DNA of 33,456 nucleotides from Selaginella moellendorffii (GCF_000143415.4 NW_003314264.1:1017174-1050629), one strand, 5' to 3'; shown: positions 11,001 to 21,502, counted from the stretch's first letter. Made by a program: numbers and translations. Notes: a model not told the origin generated them from the letters alone.

Positions 11001-11950
11001 GAATGAGTATTTATTTGATTTGTGACATTCATTCTATTTTATTAATTATTGCTATGGTTGGTTTTGATAGGTTGGATGTTATTTCCTTTAGGCAATACAT
11101 TCGCAAGCATTTTGCTTGCTAATCGATGATACTTTGTGTTCTTTGAATTTTTTTTTATAAGTTGTTTAACATGCTATTTACAATCTTTGAAAATTAAGTT
11201 TTATCATTAAGTTTTCTTGATGACACACTGTCTATTGAATTTTGTTGGATGGTAAATCCTATGTTTTCCAATTAAGATGATCTTGATGGTTCTTGTACTC
11301 TCATATTAGTTTATCGAATGTTAACTTACTTGGAATACTTTTGTGTTTTACTCTAAGATTTATTCACTGATAATTAAGTCTCTCAAATATCATTGTCTCT
11401 GACTTTGATATTGTCCATCTATTTATCTTTGGGTTTGGGCTAATATAGCCAGATTGGCTTTGGCACTTCATGTACATGATGAAATCTCTAATCATGGGGT
11501 AGTTATTGTTAATTGGTCACATCACTCACCTCTCTCTCGATGTTCCTTATTTTCATTTTATAAGGCCGTGACCATGTAAACAACTCTAATTGCCTATTTA
11601 TAGTAATTTATCTAAACTTTACTAACAGGTTTGGTTTCTTTGCTCAAAAGGGTTAAAACCTCTGGGTTCTCTCTCTATATCCTTGCAGGCAGGGCCATAT
11701 CACATTTTTGTAAGCTGGGTGACAACCAAAATAGCAAGGGTGGTTAATTCCATTGATTATTTCCTTGTCAGTGACGGCTAGAAAATGTTTGAGTTAGTAG
11801 CACATTCACATTAGAGAAAGAGGTTGCCTTATAACTCATTTAAGTTGGTGCATTTCTCACATAGTGTGAATATCATTAATTTTTTTTGGAGTTGTTTCCT
11901 TGGCAGTGTTCTAGACTAAAGTATGCATCAATGAGGACATCAATTTTCCC
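8001..11950. other. G/T-skewed gene desert, probably the body of a decayed LTR element
   Basis: About 3.9 kb with no ORF of 60 codons or more on either strand and no protein motif I recognise. The plus strand is rich in T and G and poor in C throughout, a consistent strand bias. The stretch ends in a polypurine tract followed by a TG-initiated sequence (11951-11966), the layout of an LTR element interior. That identity is inference. Confidence 0.4.
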
Positions 11951-12140
11951 TAAGGGGGGGTAGAGTGTTGCAAATGTGACTTTGGGTATTGAAAGCTACT
12001 TGTCATTAGTCCTTTCATGTATGCTGGCCGGGATCGCCATGATAATTGTTATACCATTTCTTCATTCCTACTTGTACCATATCAAAAGTTAATTAAAACA
12101 CGAATCACATGAAAGGGACGAACATATGGTAGAATCCCTT
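11951..12140 (+). repeat. Polypurine tract and start of a 3' LTR, cut by the assembly gap
   Basis: TAAGGGGGGGTAGAG (11951-11965) is followed by TGTTGCAAATGTGAC, a TG-initiated sequence placed as an LTR start. The candidate LTR runs into the N gap. I found no second copy of its first bases elsewhere in the window by eye. Confidence 0.45.
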
Positions 12141-12240
12141 NNNNNNNNNNNNNNNNNNNNNNNNNNNNNNNNNNNNNNNNNNNNNNNNNNNNNNNNNNNN
12201 NNNNNNNNNNNNNNNNNNNNNNNNNNNNNNNNNNNNNNNN
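12141..12240. other. Assembly gap (100 N)
   Basis: Exactly 100 N, typical of a scaffold gap of unknown size. Sequence to the left and right need not be adjacent in the genome. ORFs predicted across it are artefacts. Confidence 0.98.
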
Positions 12241-13078
12241 GACCACTGGGAAACCAAAGCTAGAGTGAATACTGACCGACAAGCATGGTAACTTGGTGAA
12301 GTGTTCAAGAGCCAGCTCTAGTTCCCCTGGGAGATCAAATGGTCGATGCTCCTAGTCCAAGTGTGGGTGGCACTACCTACTTGGATACCTCAATGGAACC
12401 TCGCTCTAAGCCCATGGCTAGATCACCCAAAGGTGAAAGGTGGGGAGAGTACCCAAGAGGCTCATATATGGCCATAGTGTTTGGAGATGTTATCCCAAAG
12501 TCCCAAACTGTGGAAAGGAAAAGAAGTAGTCCTCTGGTGTGGTGACTAAGGATGCAGTCCTATGGTGAGGAAGTCCTAGAGGACAGTGGGACTTAGTGGT
12601 CGGGTTTGTGGGCCCTATCTCAGTAGCAGTGTTGGCAAACACGGCTATGGACCGAAATGGGACTTGGTGGGGACTGTAAAAGGGATATTGGGGAAGGCTA
12701 TTCCTCATGTCTGCGAACATCCTAAGGATGCTAAGGAATGGATTTGGGATGACCACTCATAGACTGATGACCTAGTCTTTGAGAGATGGGACTGTGATGC
12801 TGGTGGTGTTGGACCACCGGTGTGACCAAGGTGAATGGACATGGCCTTAGCGTAACGAGCTAGTATGTTAGTGGTACTTTGGGGTGTTGGTCATAGGATC
12901 GGACATATGGAGCACTTGGACCAAGTGTAAAGGTTGAGCAACATGGATGCCATCCTGGGGGCTAGCAAGCCCCAAGTCCTAAATTGGACTTATGGAGATT
13001 GTGAATGAGACTCCTCCAACTAGTTGGAGGTGTGGTTAAGTGACTAAAGTAGAATGGAAAAATTAGTTACTCACAATT

Positions 13079-13090
13079 TGGTATCGAAGC
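13079..13090 (+). other. Candidate tRNA-Met primer binding site
   Basis: TGGTATCGAAGC matches the common plant PBS TGGTATCAGAGC at 10 of 12 positions and follows an LTR-end-like ACTCACA after 3 bp. The left LTR would then be at least 835 bp (12241-13075), beginning in the gap. Confidence 0.4.
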
Positions 13091-15234
13091 TATTCCTTAG
13101 TCCGACTTTTATTAGTGGCCAAGTATATCACCACTTGGATTGGTATTGGAAGGTCCTAGGTATGGACCTATCCTCAAGGAGTAGTATGTCAGGAGGACAT
13201 GGCTCTCCACTCAAGTTCATGGCATCACGGTTGCTAATAACAACATGCTTGAGCACCCACTTGATTCTCCACTCCCAACTAGCATAACCATATTTGATTA
13301 TGCTCTTCAATTCTTATGGTTTGGTTCTATCCCTTTACTACTTGCTTTGGCTTCATATCTTTCCTTCGGTTATTCTCCTCTAGACTAGGAGAATAGCTTT
13401 GCACTTTTTACCATGCCTTAGTAAGTATTCTTAGGGATGAACCTACCCGATAGCCTAGGGAGTGGTTCCTCAATTTGGGTATGCTCACCTTATAATCCCA
13501 CACACCGGGATTAACATTGCTACTTATGGGCCTTTATATGCCTATCACTAGCCTTGCCAAAATTTTATTTTTGGCTGTCCAATTTAGGTAAATGGTTTTT
13601 TCCCGTCTCCGCAACCTTGGATGTTTGGATAGCACCTTCTATCCATCATTCACTAGGGACCAATCTCAACTATATAAGGATAATCTTTTGACTCGTTTAT
13701 TATTTTGGAGTCTTTATCTTTCCCGTGATCCCAACTATAGTTGTTTACCACAACTATATTAGCCAGTTTGCTAAGTCAAACGCTCATCTGGATCACATCC
13801 TCACTCTCTAAGGAAACCCTTATACTGTTCTCAAGGTCCCAAAGTCGTTTCCTTACTGGCCCTTTTCCATCCACCACATTGTGCACAAGTTCATACATGG
13901 AGAGTCTAATTGTCCATGTTTGACCATATGACAATTAAAAAACTTGTGAAAAGAGAGGCCTTAGCAAACTAAGAGATAGAGTTCCTCCAAGGTTCCCAAA
14001 GACAATTCTAGGTAACTTAGTACCTAGAAAGCTAAGGGTAAATGATTCATAGAACATGCAAAATCAAAATGGCACAATAGAAGTGTGGTCTTGAAACTTG
14101 CCATGAAGCAATGCTATTAACGTTAGGGAAGTAGTCCTCAAGTGTTCAAAGGGATGGTTTTGAATGAAAGTCAATGGTCAAGGACTTTCATGCTTATATA
14201 TGAAACCATATTACGTTGGTCGGATGACTTGCTAAGCAAGAGTGGCAAGTCTGGGGAACAAATCCCCTAGTTGAAGGTGCTAACTTTAAAAGGGGTGGCC
14301 CATGGGGCCAAGCATGGAGGAGTTCATACATAATCACAGACTTATCAAGTAAGAGGACTTGGCAGTGTGGAGGAACTATGTTCCTAAGCTATGATCTATA
14401 GCGCATTTTAAATATAAGTTAGTGTACTGGTGTGGGGATTCACGCCAGGCATCCTATGTGATGTTGCCGTAGATGCATATACGGAGGTTGGGTTCAAGTC
14501 CTGACCCTCTAATGCTTGGGTTTGAGTCCCAACTCACTAGGGCGAGGTGATGGTTTGGAATATGAGGATACTCATTTTTTGGTGGTCATAGACTCTTAGT
14601 AAGGAGACTAACTTGGGCACACTACCAAGCAGGGGATGCACTTAGTGTGGGGGATGCCCTCGGGGTCATGGTGAACAATTTGTATTACCCTTTCCATCCT
14701 TGGCCTCTCACCAATATTCATGAATAGTTTGATATTGAAAGCTCACCATGCCTTACCCATCCTCTAAGGAGCATAATCTCTCCAACTTAGAGACTCATTC
14801 GACCATTTATGGTGGTTCTTTCCTTTTATCAATTTAGTTCTCATTAAACCTATTAAAGACACCTTCTCTATCTCAATCTTACTACTCATTCTTAAGTAGT
14901 CTTAGTTTCCATCGGCGTTAACACCTAACACATTAGTGTTCTTGGCCTAACTTTGCCATTTGGATTCTTTCCCATGATTCCCATGGCTCTTTTCGCTATC
15001 ATGCACCTTATGTTAGTTCTATTCGGTCTCAATTGCTATTTATGAAAATTGTCTAGGTTTGCTAATTTGGTATATCTACGGAATGTAGAGATTGTCCTAA
15101 ATATAATTGTGTTGGTTTTATGTCCAAATTTGTAGTTTAGCACCATTCTATATTTAATAAATTTTGAGTTAGTCATACAGACCAACTCCTAGTACTAAAG
15201 ATAAATAAGGGTGAAAACCTAAAGTGTGTGTTCC

Positions 15235-15275
15235 TCAAGGAGGGGGGGCTATAGGTGGTTCCAAATGTATAATAG
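15235..15275 (+). repeat. Polypurine run plus LTR-start signature, copy 1
   Basis: CAAGGAGGGGGGGCTATAGG is followed by a TTCCAAATGTATAATAGGG-type sequence. The same arrangement recurs 245 bp downstream and again near 33330. Confidence 0.5.
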
Positions 15276-15479
15276 GGATAGTGGGTAAGTTGGGTATGGC
15301 TGACTAACCTGAGGCATAGTCTAGCTCCCACTTACATGCCTATCCTTGTTTTGTATCTAGCTTTGGTCTAAATTTAAATTTCACACCATGTTAGTTTATG
15401 GAGCACTCATATCCTTGCATTAGGCCACCAGTATGTTGAAATAGTACCAGACTCCATATCAAAGCGTGTGTCTCCCAGC

Positions 15480-15525
15480 AACAGAGGGAGGGGCTGTAGG
15501 GGGTTCCAAAAGTATAATAGGGATA
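15480..15525 (+). repeat. Polypurine run plus LTR-start signature, copy 2
   Basis: AGAGGGAGGGG (15483-15493) is followed by TGTAGGGGGTTCCAAAAG and TATAATAGGGATAGTG. It is the best candidate for the start of the right LTR of the non-coding relic (15495 onward). Confidence 0.5.
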
Positions 15526-16392
15526 GTGAGGTCTAGGAATCAATCTTGAAGGAACTCTCTAGTGGTGCTTCCAAACTGATTTGAGGTTGTGACTAGGGCC
15601 AAGGGGCCTTGGGTGGGAGTGAGCATGGACTCGGGTGGTGCCGGAGGGGCCACCTAAGGAAGTGTTCAAGAGTAGCTCCCACTCTTGGAAGGGAAATCAA
15701 TTGCGGTGCTCTTGGCTTATGTGGAGTAATGCCCCATTTAAGTACCTTGTGGCTCATTAGTCCTCACCCTTCCTAGGGGCTTGGGCTTTCCCCTCAGGAT
15801 GGAAGTGGGGGAGTACAGGTACCCATACCGGGCCGTTAGGCCATGGTGTTTCCCCTTGGTGTCCCGAAGCAAGTGTTGCACCTAAGGCTTGGGATTTAGA
15901 GGGTCCCATGATCAAGTTTTGTTGTACCAAGGGATGTTAAAAACCTAGAAGCTTGGTGCGTTTGGCTACTTTTGTCTGTAAGGAATGTAGTTGAACTTTA
16001 AATTTAGTCTAACTTATAGAGGTTGATTGGGAGAGATTTGGGAAGCCATGGATGGATGGTTAATGCTCTGTTGCTCGTACAGTGAATAGTTGAAACCAAG
16101 TAGGACCAAGTAAGAGCTGGTACAATAGGTAGGAACTTTGACAAGGGAACTTAACTAAGTCCAAGGTAGTGTTGGTCAGATAGATAAGGTAAGCTGGCAA
16201 ATTGGAAAGGAAAATTTTATGGTTTACACAAAGCCCTAAAACTTGACATAGCATGTGACACATGGCATATAGAAGGTTTAGGTTCTGGAAGCATTTTGGA
16301 ACGCAAATCATTGCAATTATAGCAATAAATTGGAATCCTTGAAGGAAAGGTAATAGTAGTACTTTCTTTCTGTGAGCACACAGTCTTGTGCA

Positions 16393-17540
16393 GTGCTGGG
16401 CCTCTTCCACGGCATGAACTTGGAAGGGATCAAGCCCGATGACATGAGCTTTCTAGGAGTTCAAAGTGCCTGCTCAAGCACCAAGTGCTTGTGATCGTGC
16501 AAGCGGATCCACTTGCAGTTGGAGCTTGCTGCAGTGCACTCTCCTCCAGATTTGAGTGTGGAGAACTCACTTGTCACTGCCTACGCCAAGTGTGGAGATC
16601 TAGAGGCAGCCAAGAGGGTTTTTCAGAGAATCCCAGGCAAGAACGTTGTGTCCTGGATGGCCACCTTATGCTCACTGCTTACACCTTTTATGGCAATGGA
16701 TCCAAAGCTCTCGAGGTCTACGACAAGATGGTTGGGCAGTTGATCCAGCCGGACAGCATGGTGCTGCTCAATGTAATCGACGCTGAATCACTGGTCAGGG
16801 ACGTCGGCCTTGTGAGAAACCTCCACGCTTGTGTTGCTTCCTCCAGCTTCATACTCAAGATCCAGATCCAGAATGCCCTCATCAACATGTACGCGCAGTG
16901 CGGCAGCCTGGAGGAGGCAAGGCAGGTGTTTGATGGGACCGAGAGGAAGAACTTGGTGTCCTGGAATGTGATGGTGGGATCTTATGTGCAGCACAGATAC
17001 GATGAGGAAGTGATCGCATTGTTCTTGGACATGAAGGCTGGGAACTCAAGGACCATGGAGTCAGGCTTCAGGAGCTTGGTCTCTGCGAGCTCGGACTCTA
17101 GTTTGTACACAAAAAGTGTGAAGAGCTCGGACTCCACTAACACCTTGGCCTCCAGCATCTCGGACTCCATTCTAAATCCCAATTGCATCATGGCCGTCAT
17201 TCTCCTGTGTGCCGGCCTGGGCAAGCTTGCTGAGGGGCAGCACATACACACCGAGCTGTGTGCCGCGAATCCAGAGATTCTTGAAGGATCCATGACCAAC
17301 GTCACCCTGGGCAACGTGCTGCAGCAGCATGGGAGATGCTGCCACTGCCGTCCACCGCATGAGAGCCCACGACATGGTGACGTGGAGTTCCCTTTTGGCG
17401 GGATACACCCACCACGGCCACGCTGAATATGCCATCCTCCTCCACCACGACATGCACCTCGAGGGTGTCCAGCCCGACAGCATCACCTACATCAGCATCC
17501 TCAACGCGCAGCCATGCCGGCCTGCTCGACCACACAAAAT
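16393..17540 (+). pseudogene. PPR protein pseudogene, PLS type
   Basis: A run of pentatricopeptide repeats, which in plants bind organellar RNA. Readable repeats include FHGMNLEGIKPDDMSFLGV (from 16393), ENSLVTAYAKCGDLEAAKRV with NVVSW (to about 16655), ALEVYDKM to SMVLLNVI, NALINMYAQCGSLEEARQVF and NLVSWNVMVGSYVQHRYDEE (to about 17030), MAVILLCAGLGKLAEGQHIH (17190-17260), and MRAHDMVTWSSLLAGYTHHG to PDSITYISILNA (to 17510). It is broken by TGA at 16492-16494, a frameshift near 16656, a roughly 130-bp low-complexity insertion at 17040-17170, a frameshift near 17325 and another near 17508, followed by a stop. No E or DYW tail follows. GC-rich, unlike the AT-rich PPR pieces at 18.8-19.9 kb. It is tail-to-tail with the minus-strand PPR gene. 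Confidence 0.75.
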
Positions 17541-17588
17541 AGTATTTAAAGTTCATCACATGGATTGTAGTGAAAAAAACGTAAAAAC

Positions 17589-18773
17589 TTATCTTGAAAC
17601 AAGCGCCTCCTTTTTATTTAAATCATCATCACAAGCATTTACAAAGCTTTGGAACGTTGGAGAAATCCCGGGACTCTTTTCCTCGAGCTGGATCACCGTG
17701 TCCAATCCTTCCACCCATTGATTTCTTCTGTAAGCCTTGGCAATCTCTTCCGCCACCACCAGCGATGCCAGACTCATCTCCCTGGCTAGCATCTCCCCCA
17801 CACAGTGCTGGAGCTCGTCGAGACGATCCAGCCGTGAGTATCCAACGAGCAATGCGTTGTAGCTCTCCTCACTAAGTTCCTCCTCCTCCTCCACCATTTC
17901 CCCGTGTGTCTTGTCAAAATCCTCTGGCATTCCCATCTTCAAGTAGCCGCAGAGGAGAGTGTTGTAAGTCATGGTGTGGGATGAAAGCTTGAGCACTCGC
18001 TGTTGCCCAGGAGATTTGCGAGGCCTGGCGAGTCGCCCAGCCTCGCAAACATGGCGATGAGGATGTAGTACGTGACTGCATTTGGCGAGCACCCCTTGCG
18101 GAAGGCTTTCATCTGTTCGAGGATGGAGAGTGCGGTTTGAGCATCACCTTTCTTGGCGTAGGCGAGGATGAGAGCGTTGCAGCACCTCGTTGATTGCTTG
18201 AGCCCCTTTCCTTTGAGATCGTCGAACCAGATTCGTGCTAGCCTCAGGCTCCCAATGACTCCGGCGTAAGAGATCATCGTCACGTAGAGCTGCTCGAGCT
18301 GCGGTCTTTTGGCCGATAGTAGGACCATTGGATTGTTCGTGAGCCATGTAAAAACCTGGCACAATCGTGATATAAGAACACGATGGATGGAGAGGACGAA
18401 ACAATAAAGAATGTCACCGACAAGATCAGACTTGATCAGGCATGACAGATACAAGCACGGAAACAATGAGAAAAGCAAAAGAAATCCCGACCAACAACGC
18501 CAAAGTTTGATGGCAAGAAAAGCATGAAACTCATAAGCAAAGCTGGAAGAACAGCCACGAAGAACATAGCAAATCAAAAGAAACTAGAAAATAAGAGAAA
18601 AAATCTAAGATTCTTGCGTACCTCTAAACTGCCCCTCCCAGCATAGGAATCCAGAATCTCTAGAAATCTCTCACGTAGCTCTTCTTGTCCAAGATCACCT
18701 CGCGCGCCCCCATGGACAAAGTTTTCTCGAGCTGCATTCTCATGAGCCCGCCATAATATCCTGGATTCAGCCG
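17589..18773 (-). pseudogene. P-class PPR gene, 5'-truncated with one frameshift
   Basis: Read on the minus strand, an exon at about 18773-18622 encodes ESRILWRAHENAAREN to EELRERFLEILDSYAGRGSL, ending at a GT donor. After a 266-bp intron the next exon continues in phase with VFTWLTNNPMVLLSAKRPQL. P-type repeats follow: LYVTMISYAGVIGSLRLARI, CCNALILAYAKKGDAQTALS and AVTYYILIAMFARLGDSPGL. Near 17995-18010 a 1-nt deletion (or 2-nt insertion) shifts the frame; the next frame continues with MTYNTLLCGYLKMGMPEDFD, ESYNALLVGYSRLDRLDELQ and a C-terminus ending at 17589. The glutamate-rich EEEEELSEE lies between repeats. The 5' end is missing: upstream sequence hits a stop and abuts another PPR fragment. 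It could be a recent pseudogene or carry a sequencing indel. Confidence 0.7.
18356..18621 (-). other. Intron of the P-class PPR gene (266 bp)
   Basis: On the minus strand the donor is GAG|GTACGC at 18621 and the acceptor GATTGTGCCAG ends at 18356. Joining keeps the frame (RGSLE to VFTWL). The presence of an intron argues against a processed retrocopy. Confidence 0.65.
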
Positions 18774-18822
18774 CTTAATTGTGTCATCCATGAGATAATA
18801 AGATCAAATGACATATTATAAA

Positions 18823-19197
18823 TTATAAATACATACGATTAGCTCCACCTAAAATATCTACCATACAATTATAATGCATAATAGTCCCATATTGAAAAAT
18901 TAATTTAAAATACATTATTGCTTTGTTTACCATCCCTGCATGACTACATACCTGGATGATATTAATAAAAGTTACATCATTCACAAGTTTTTTATCAGTA
19001 TTTAACATCTCCCAAAATAATCTAAATGTTTGAGATACATTTCCAGAGCAACTATACCCTGCAATTAAGGCAGTCCATTCAACTGTACTAGGACAATGTA
19101 AATTATTGAATAACTCCAATGCTACATATATTTTACCACATTTACCATAAAGATTTATAAGGGTAGTCCCAATGTGGTAATCTTGTTCCAACCCCAT
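18823..19197 (-). pseudogene. PLS-class PPR fragment, AT-rich
   Basis: Open for 124 codons. Repeats read GTTLINLYGKCGKIYVALEL, TVEWTALIAGYSCSGNVSQT, VTFINIIQVCSHAGMVNKAI and then HYNCMVDILGGANRMYL before the stop. This is the end of the last repeats and start of an E-like region. It has no start context of its own and strongly AT-biased codons. It abuts the truncated 5' end of the P-class gene and points away from the DYW fragment at 19334. Confidence 0.65.
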
Positions 19198-19333
19198 TTG
19201 AGAAATTGTCTGATGAATATGCTACCCTTAGGCAAGGCACACAATCTTGTGCATGCCTAACATTTATTTATTTACTTACTGCTTGCTGCTATAAAGAAAA
19301 TTAGTTGAGAAGGGTAAAATATATTTTAAATGC

Positions 19334-19943
19334 ATGTCTAAATATAAAATAATTTCCAATGATAAACACTATATTTGTATGGTAAATATGTTAGCTCAAA
19401 ATAATCACATGGAAGAAGCAAAATGGTTTATTTATAACATCTCATTCAAAAATATTGAAAAAATGTTTTCGGCTTGGGAGGCACTATTTGTAGGGAACAC
19501 ACAAATTCTGAGAATTTTAAAGTGGCTCAGTTAGCATTTAAAGTTACTGTAAAAGCTGATAAAACTGATGCATCTGCTTATGTTATGATGCATGATATTT
19601 ATGAAACATTAAGTATGTTCAAAGAAAAGCAAGGGACAGAACGTGAAAGGAAAGAACAAAAGGCATTGAAAAACAAAGGAGTAAGTTTCTGGAGTGATGA
19701 TAATGGCAAAGTACATGAATTTTGGCCAGATTTGAGATGTGGAAATAAGGAAAATAAGTTGACAGAGTATGGAGGTTGTATGCTTTTGGGCATACTAAAC
19801 CTGAGAAAGTAATTATCATAAAATTCATTAGAATGTGTATCAATTGCCATGATGCAACTAGAGATCTTTCTCAGCAAAGGAAAGGCATAATCACAGTCAA
19901 CAGTTGTCACTTTTTCCAGAATGGTAAGTGTACATGTGAGTGA
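19334..19943 (+). pseudogene. E/DYW C-terminal fragment of a PPR protein
   Basis: Three frames in series encode the C-terminal half of a DYW-type PPR protein, the class that carries a cytidine-deaminase-like domain for organellar C-to-U RNA editing. 19334-19490 reads HYICMVNMLAQNNHMEEAKW (E motif start). 19490-19790 reads FKVTVKADKTDASAYVMMHD to EQKALKNKGVSFW (E and E+). 19780-19943 reads FGHTKPEKVIIIKFIRMCIN followed by CHDATRDLS, VNSCHFFQNGKCTCE. The zinc ligands of CxxCH and CxC are kept. The terminal DYW triplet aligns with stop(TGA 19941-19943)-Tyr-Val. Two frameshifts and a lost terminus make it a pseudogene. Very AT-rich. Confidence 0.7.
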
Positions 19944-20990
19944 TATGTAACACCTAAACAGTTTAAATTATATAATAATACAGAGTTTACAGGACGTGGG
20001 GAGGTATCAATACACAGCCAGTACTCAACTGCAAATATAAAGAAATTTGAACATGCATTTAAAAAGTAATAACACTATCAGATATCAGAACATAGTAAAG
20101 CACACTTGTGTAGCAATCAGAGTCAAACATTTCAAAGAAGCAGCTAGTCAGACCATGCTATCATTGTTATGATGGAGCAGCTCCGTTCTGTAGCACTGCT
20201 TGCAATTGTTCATTGAAGAAGGAAGAAGAAGAGTTGCTTCGGTATGAGATAAATACTTGAAAGCAGCTTTGAAACATTGTGGAATTTCTACTCAGGAAAT
20301 GGATGCAACTTGCAATGTTTAAAAAGGAACACGCAGAGACTTGCCGCTAGCTGGAAATATATTGATGTTGGCAGATTTGTGATGTTGTTTGTTGTGCTGT
20401 ATTCTACCTCGAACTTAACTCTACAAAGACCTCACCACCATTCAACCAACGACAGTTGTTGGATCAATAGATTATTAGAGCTTATACTTATAAATATTAT
20501 GGAGTTAAAGTTCTATACAAATACTAGCAATTGCCTAGCAAATGTTGGGTGGTTGGCAAATTTGATGCCATTTCACGAGGTTTGCTGAGCTTAGCTATGT
20601 TTGCTGTTTGATCAACTCCACAATTGAAAGACATTCTCTTGACCAAACATGTTATCTGTAATCATAAAATAGTAATGCATTTACCATACTTGATTGTTGT
20701 CTAAACTCCTCAAATCCAGATTTCCTATGCTGGAATTTATGAACTCTGCTCATGAGCATTACATAAGCTAGATTAAATCACTGTTTAGTTGCATTCCTCT
20801 ATTTTGAATGCAAAGAGCCCAAAGAATACTTCCAAGTCCATCTTTGGTTCAGATGTTGCTACTTGCTCCACAGCCCACTAAAGAGATTCCTCCTTGGATG
20901 AGCCAGAAACCATTATGCTACAATGAGAGTTGCACTCAGGAAGCAACAGGATGAAAATTATACCTCTACCATTAGCAACTCAATAACAAC
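19944..20990. other. No gene recognised
   Basis: A short ORF at 20277-20588 (+) has no motif I recognise and no supporting context. The 3' end of the Helitron to the right may lie somewhere here, but I could not identify a CTRR terminus with hairpin. Confidence 0.4.
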
Positions 20991-21152
20991 TGTAGCGCAC
21001 CTTATCTCTCTCCCCTTAAGCCAACTAGAAAAGGGGTAATTGCTTGATGAGAGAGCCCTTAGTGGCTATTTTATCCCCATTTATCTCCCAAGGTTTCAAA
21101 GATCTACGGTGACAGTATATCCAAATCTCATCCCATGATCACATGCGCTACA
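20991..21152 (-). repeat. TRIM LTR, left copy (3' LTR in element sense)
   Basis: 162 bp, intact TGTAGCGCA/TGCGCTACA ends, about 95% identical by eye to the copy at 21503-21664. Confidence 0.85.
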
Positions 21153-21165
21153 CTCACCCCCCCTT
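21153..21165 (-). other. TRIM polypurine tract
   Basis: On the minus strand AAGGGGGGGTGAG sits immediately before the 3' LTR. Confidence 0.8.
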
Positions 21166-21467
21166 CAGAGATGTCAATGTCCTCATTGACTATTGACTAA
21201 CAACCCCTACTGAGCTAAGGGGAACCAACACCTCCATTTCCGCACTCAATCTACCAATCCTTCCATTGTGTAGACTAACTATTCCATGTGAGGCAACTAG
21301 TCATCTACCCGTACCGCAGTCCCACGATGGATACCTTCGTCTTTGGATACTCCACACAAGAGGAAGGACGTACGCATGGATGCCCAATACATACGATTTC
21401 AAATTTAAGGGTAGGAATATACCTTGCTCAAGGGTATATTATACTTTTAAGTAGCCACTAATTAATG

Positions 21468-21478
21468 GGAATCGAACC
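21468..21478 (-). promoter_or_regulatory. Pol III B-box-like motif inside the TRIM
   Basis: GGTTCGATTCC on the minus strand matches the B-box consensus GGTTCGANTCC fully and lies 10 bp inside the primer site. It may derive from the tRNA T-arm adjoining the primer. No convincing A box was seen. Confidence 0.35.
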
Positions 21479-21488
21479 CGTGCCATTT

Positions 21489-21500
21489 GCTCCGATACCA
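21489..21500 (-). other. TRIM primer binding site (tRNA-Met type)
   Basis: TGGTATCGGAGC on the minus strand matches TGGTATCAGAGC at 11 of 12 positions, two bases inside the 5' LTR. Confidence 0.85.
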
Positions 21501-21502
21501 AC

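Larger units (their letters stand above)
12241..16392 (+). mobile_element. Non-coding LTR-type relic (LARD-like)
   Basis: About 4.1 kb without a plausible gene. The part at 12296-12360 (GAAGTGTTCAAGAG... GATCAA... GTGCTC-like) resembles 15658-15715, suggesting two diverged LTR copies. A primer-site-like TGGTATCGAAGC lies at 13079-13090 after a sequence ending ACTCACA, and polypurine runs plus LTR-start-like sequences lie at 15238-15275 and 15483-15520. The interior (13091-15230) has no recognisable gag or pol. It may be a large retrotransposon derivative or a strongly decayed element. The right boundary is uncertain, perhaps near 16390, where PPR homology begins. Confidence 0.4.

Noticed and set aside
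12082-12308. 66-67 aa minus-strand ORFs across the N run
   Set aside because: They depend on translating an assembly gap.
16060-16410. 116 aa minus-strand ORF
   Set aside because: No motif or codon pattern of a real gene; it lies in repeat-like sequence and overlaps the start of plus-strand PPR homology.
20277-20588. 103 aa plus-strand ORF
   Set aside because: No recognisable domain, low-complexity surroundings, and no supporting splice or promoter signal.
21465-21500. A tRNA gene at the TRIM primer region because of GGTTCGATTCC and the near-CCA sequence
   Set aside because: No cloverleaf can be drawn upstream, and the TGGTATCGGAGC position directly inside the LTR explains it as a primer site.
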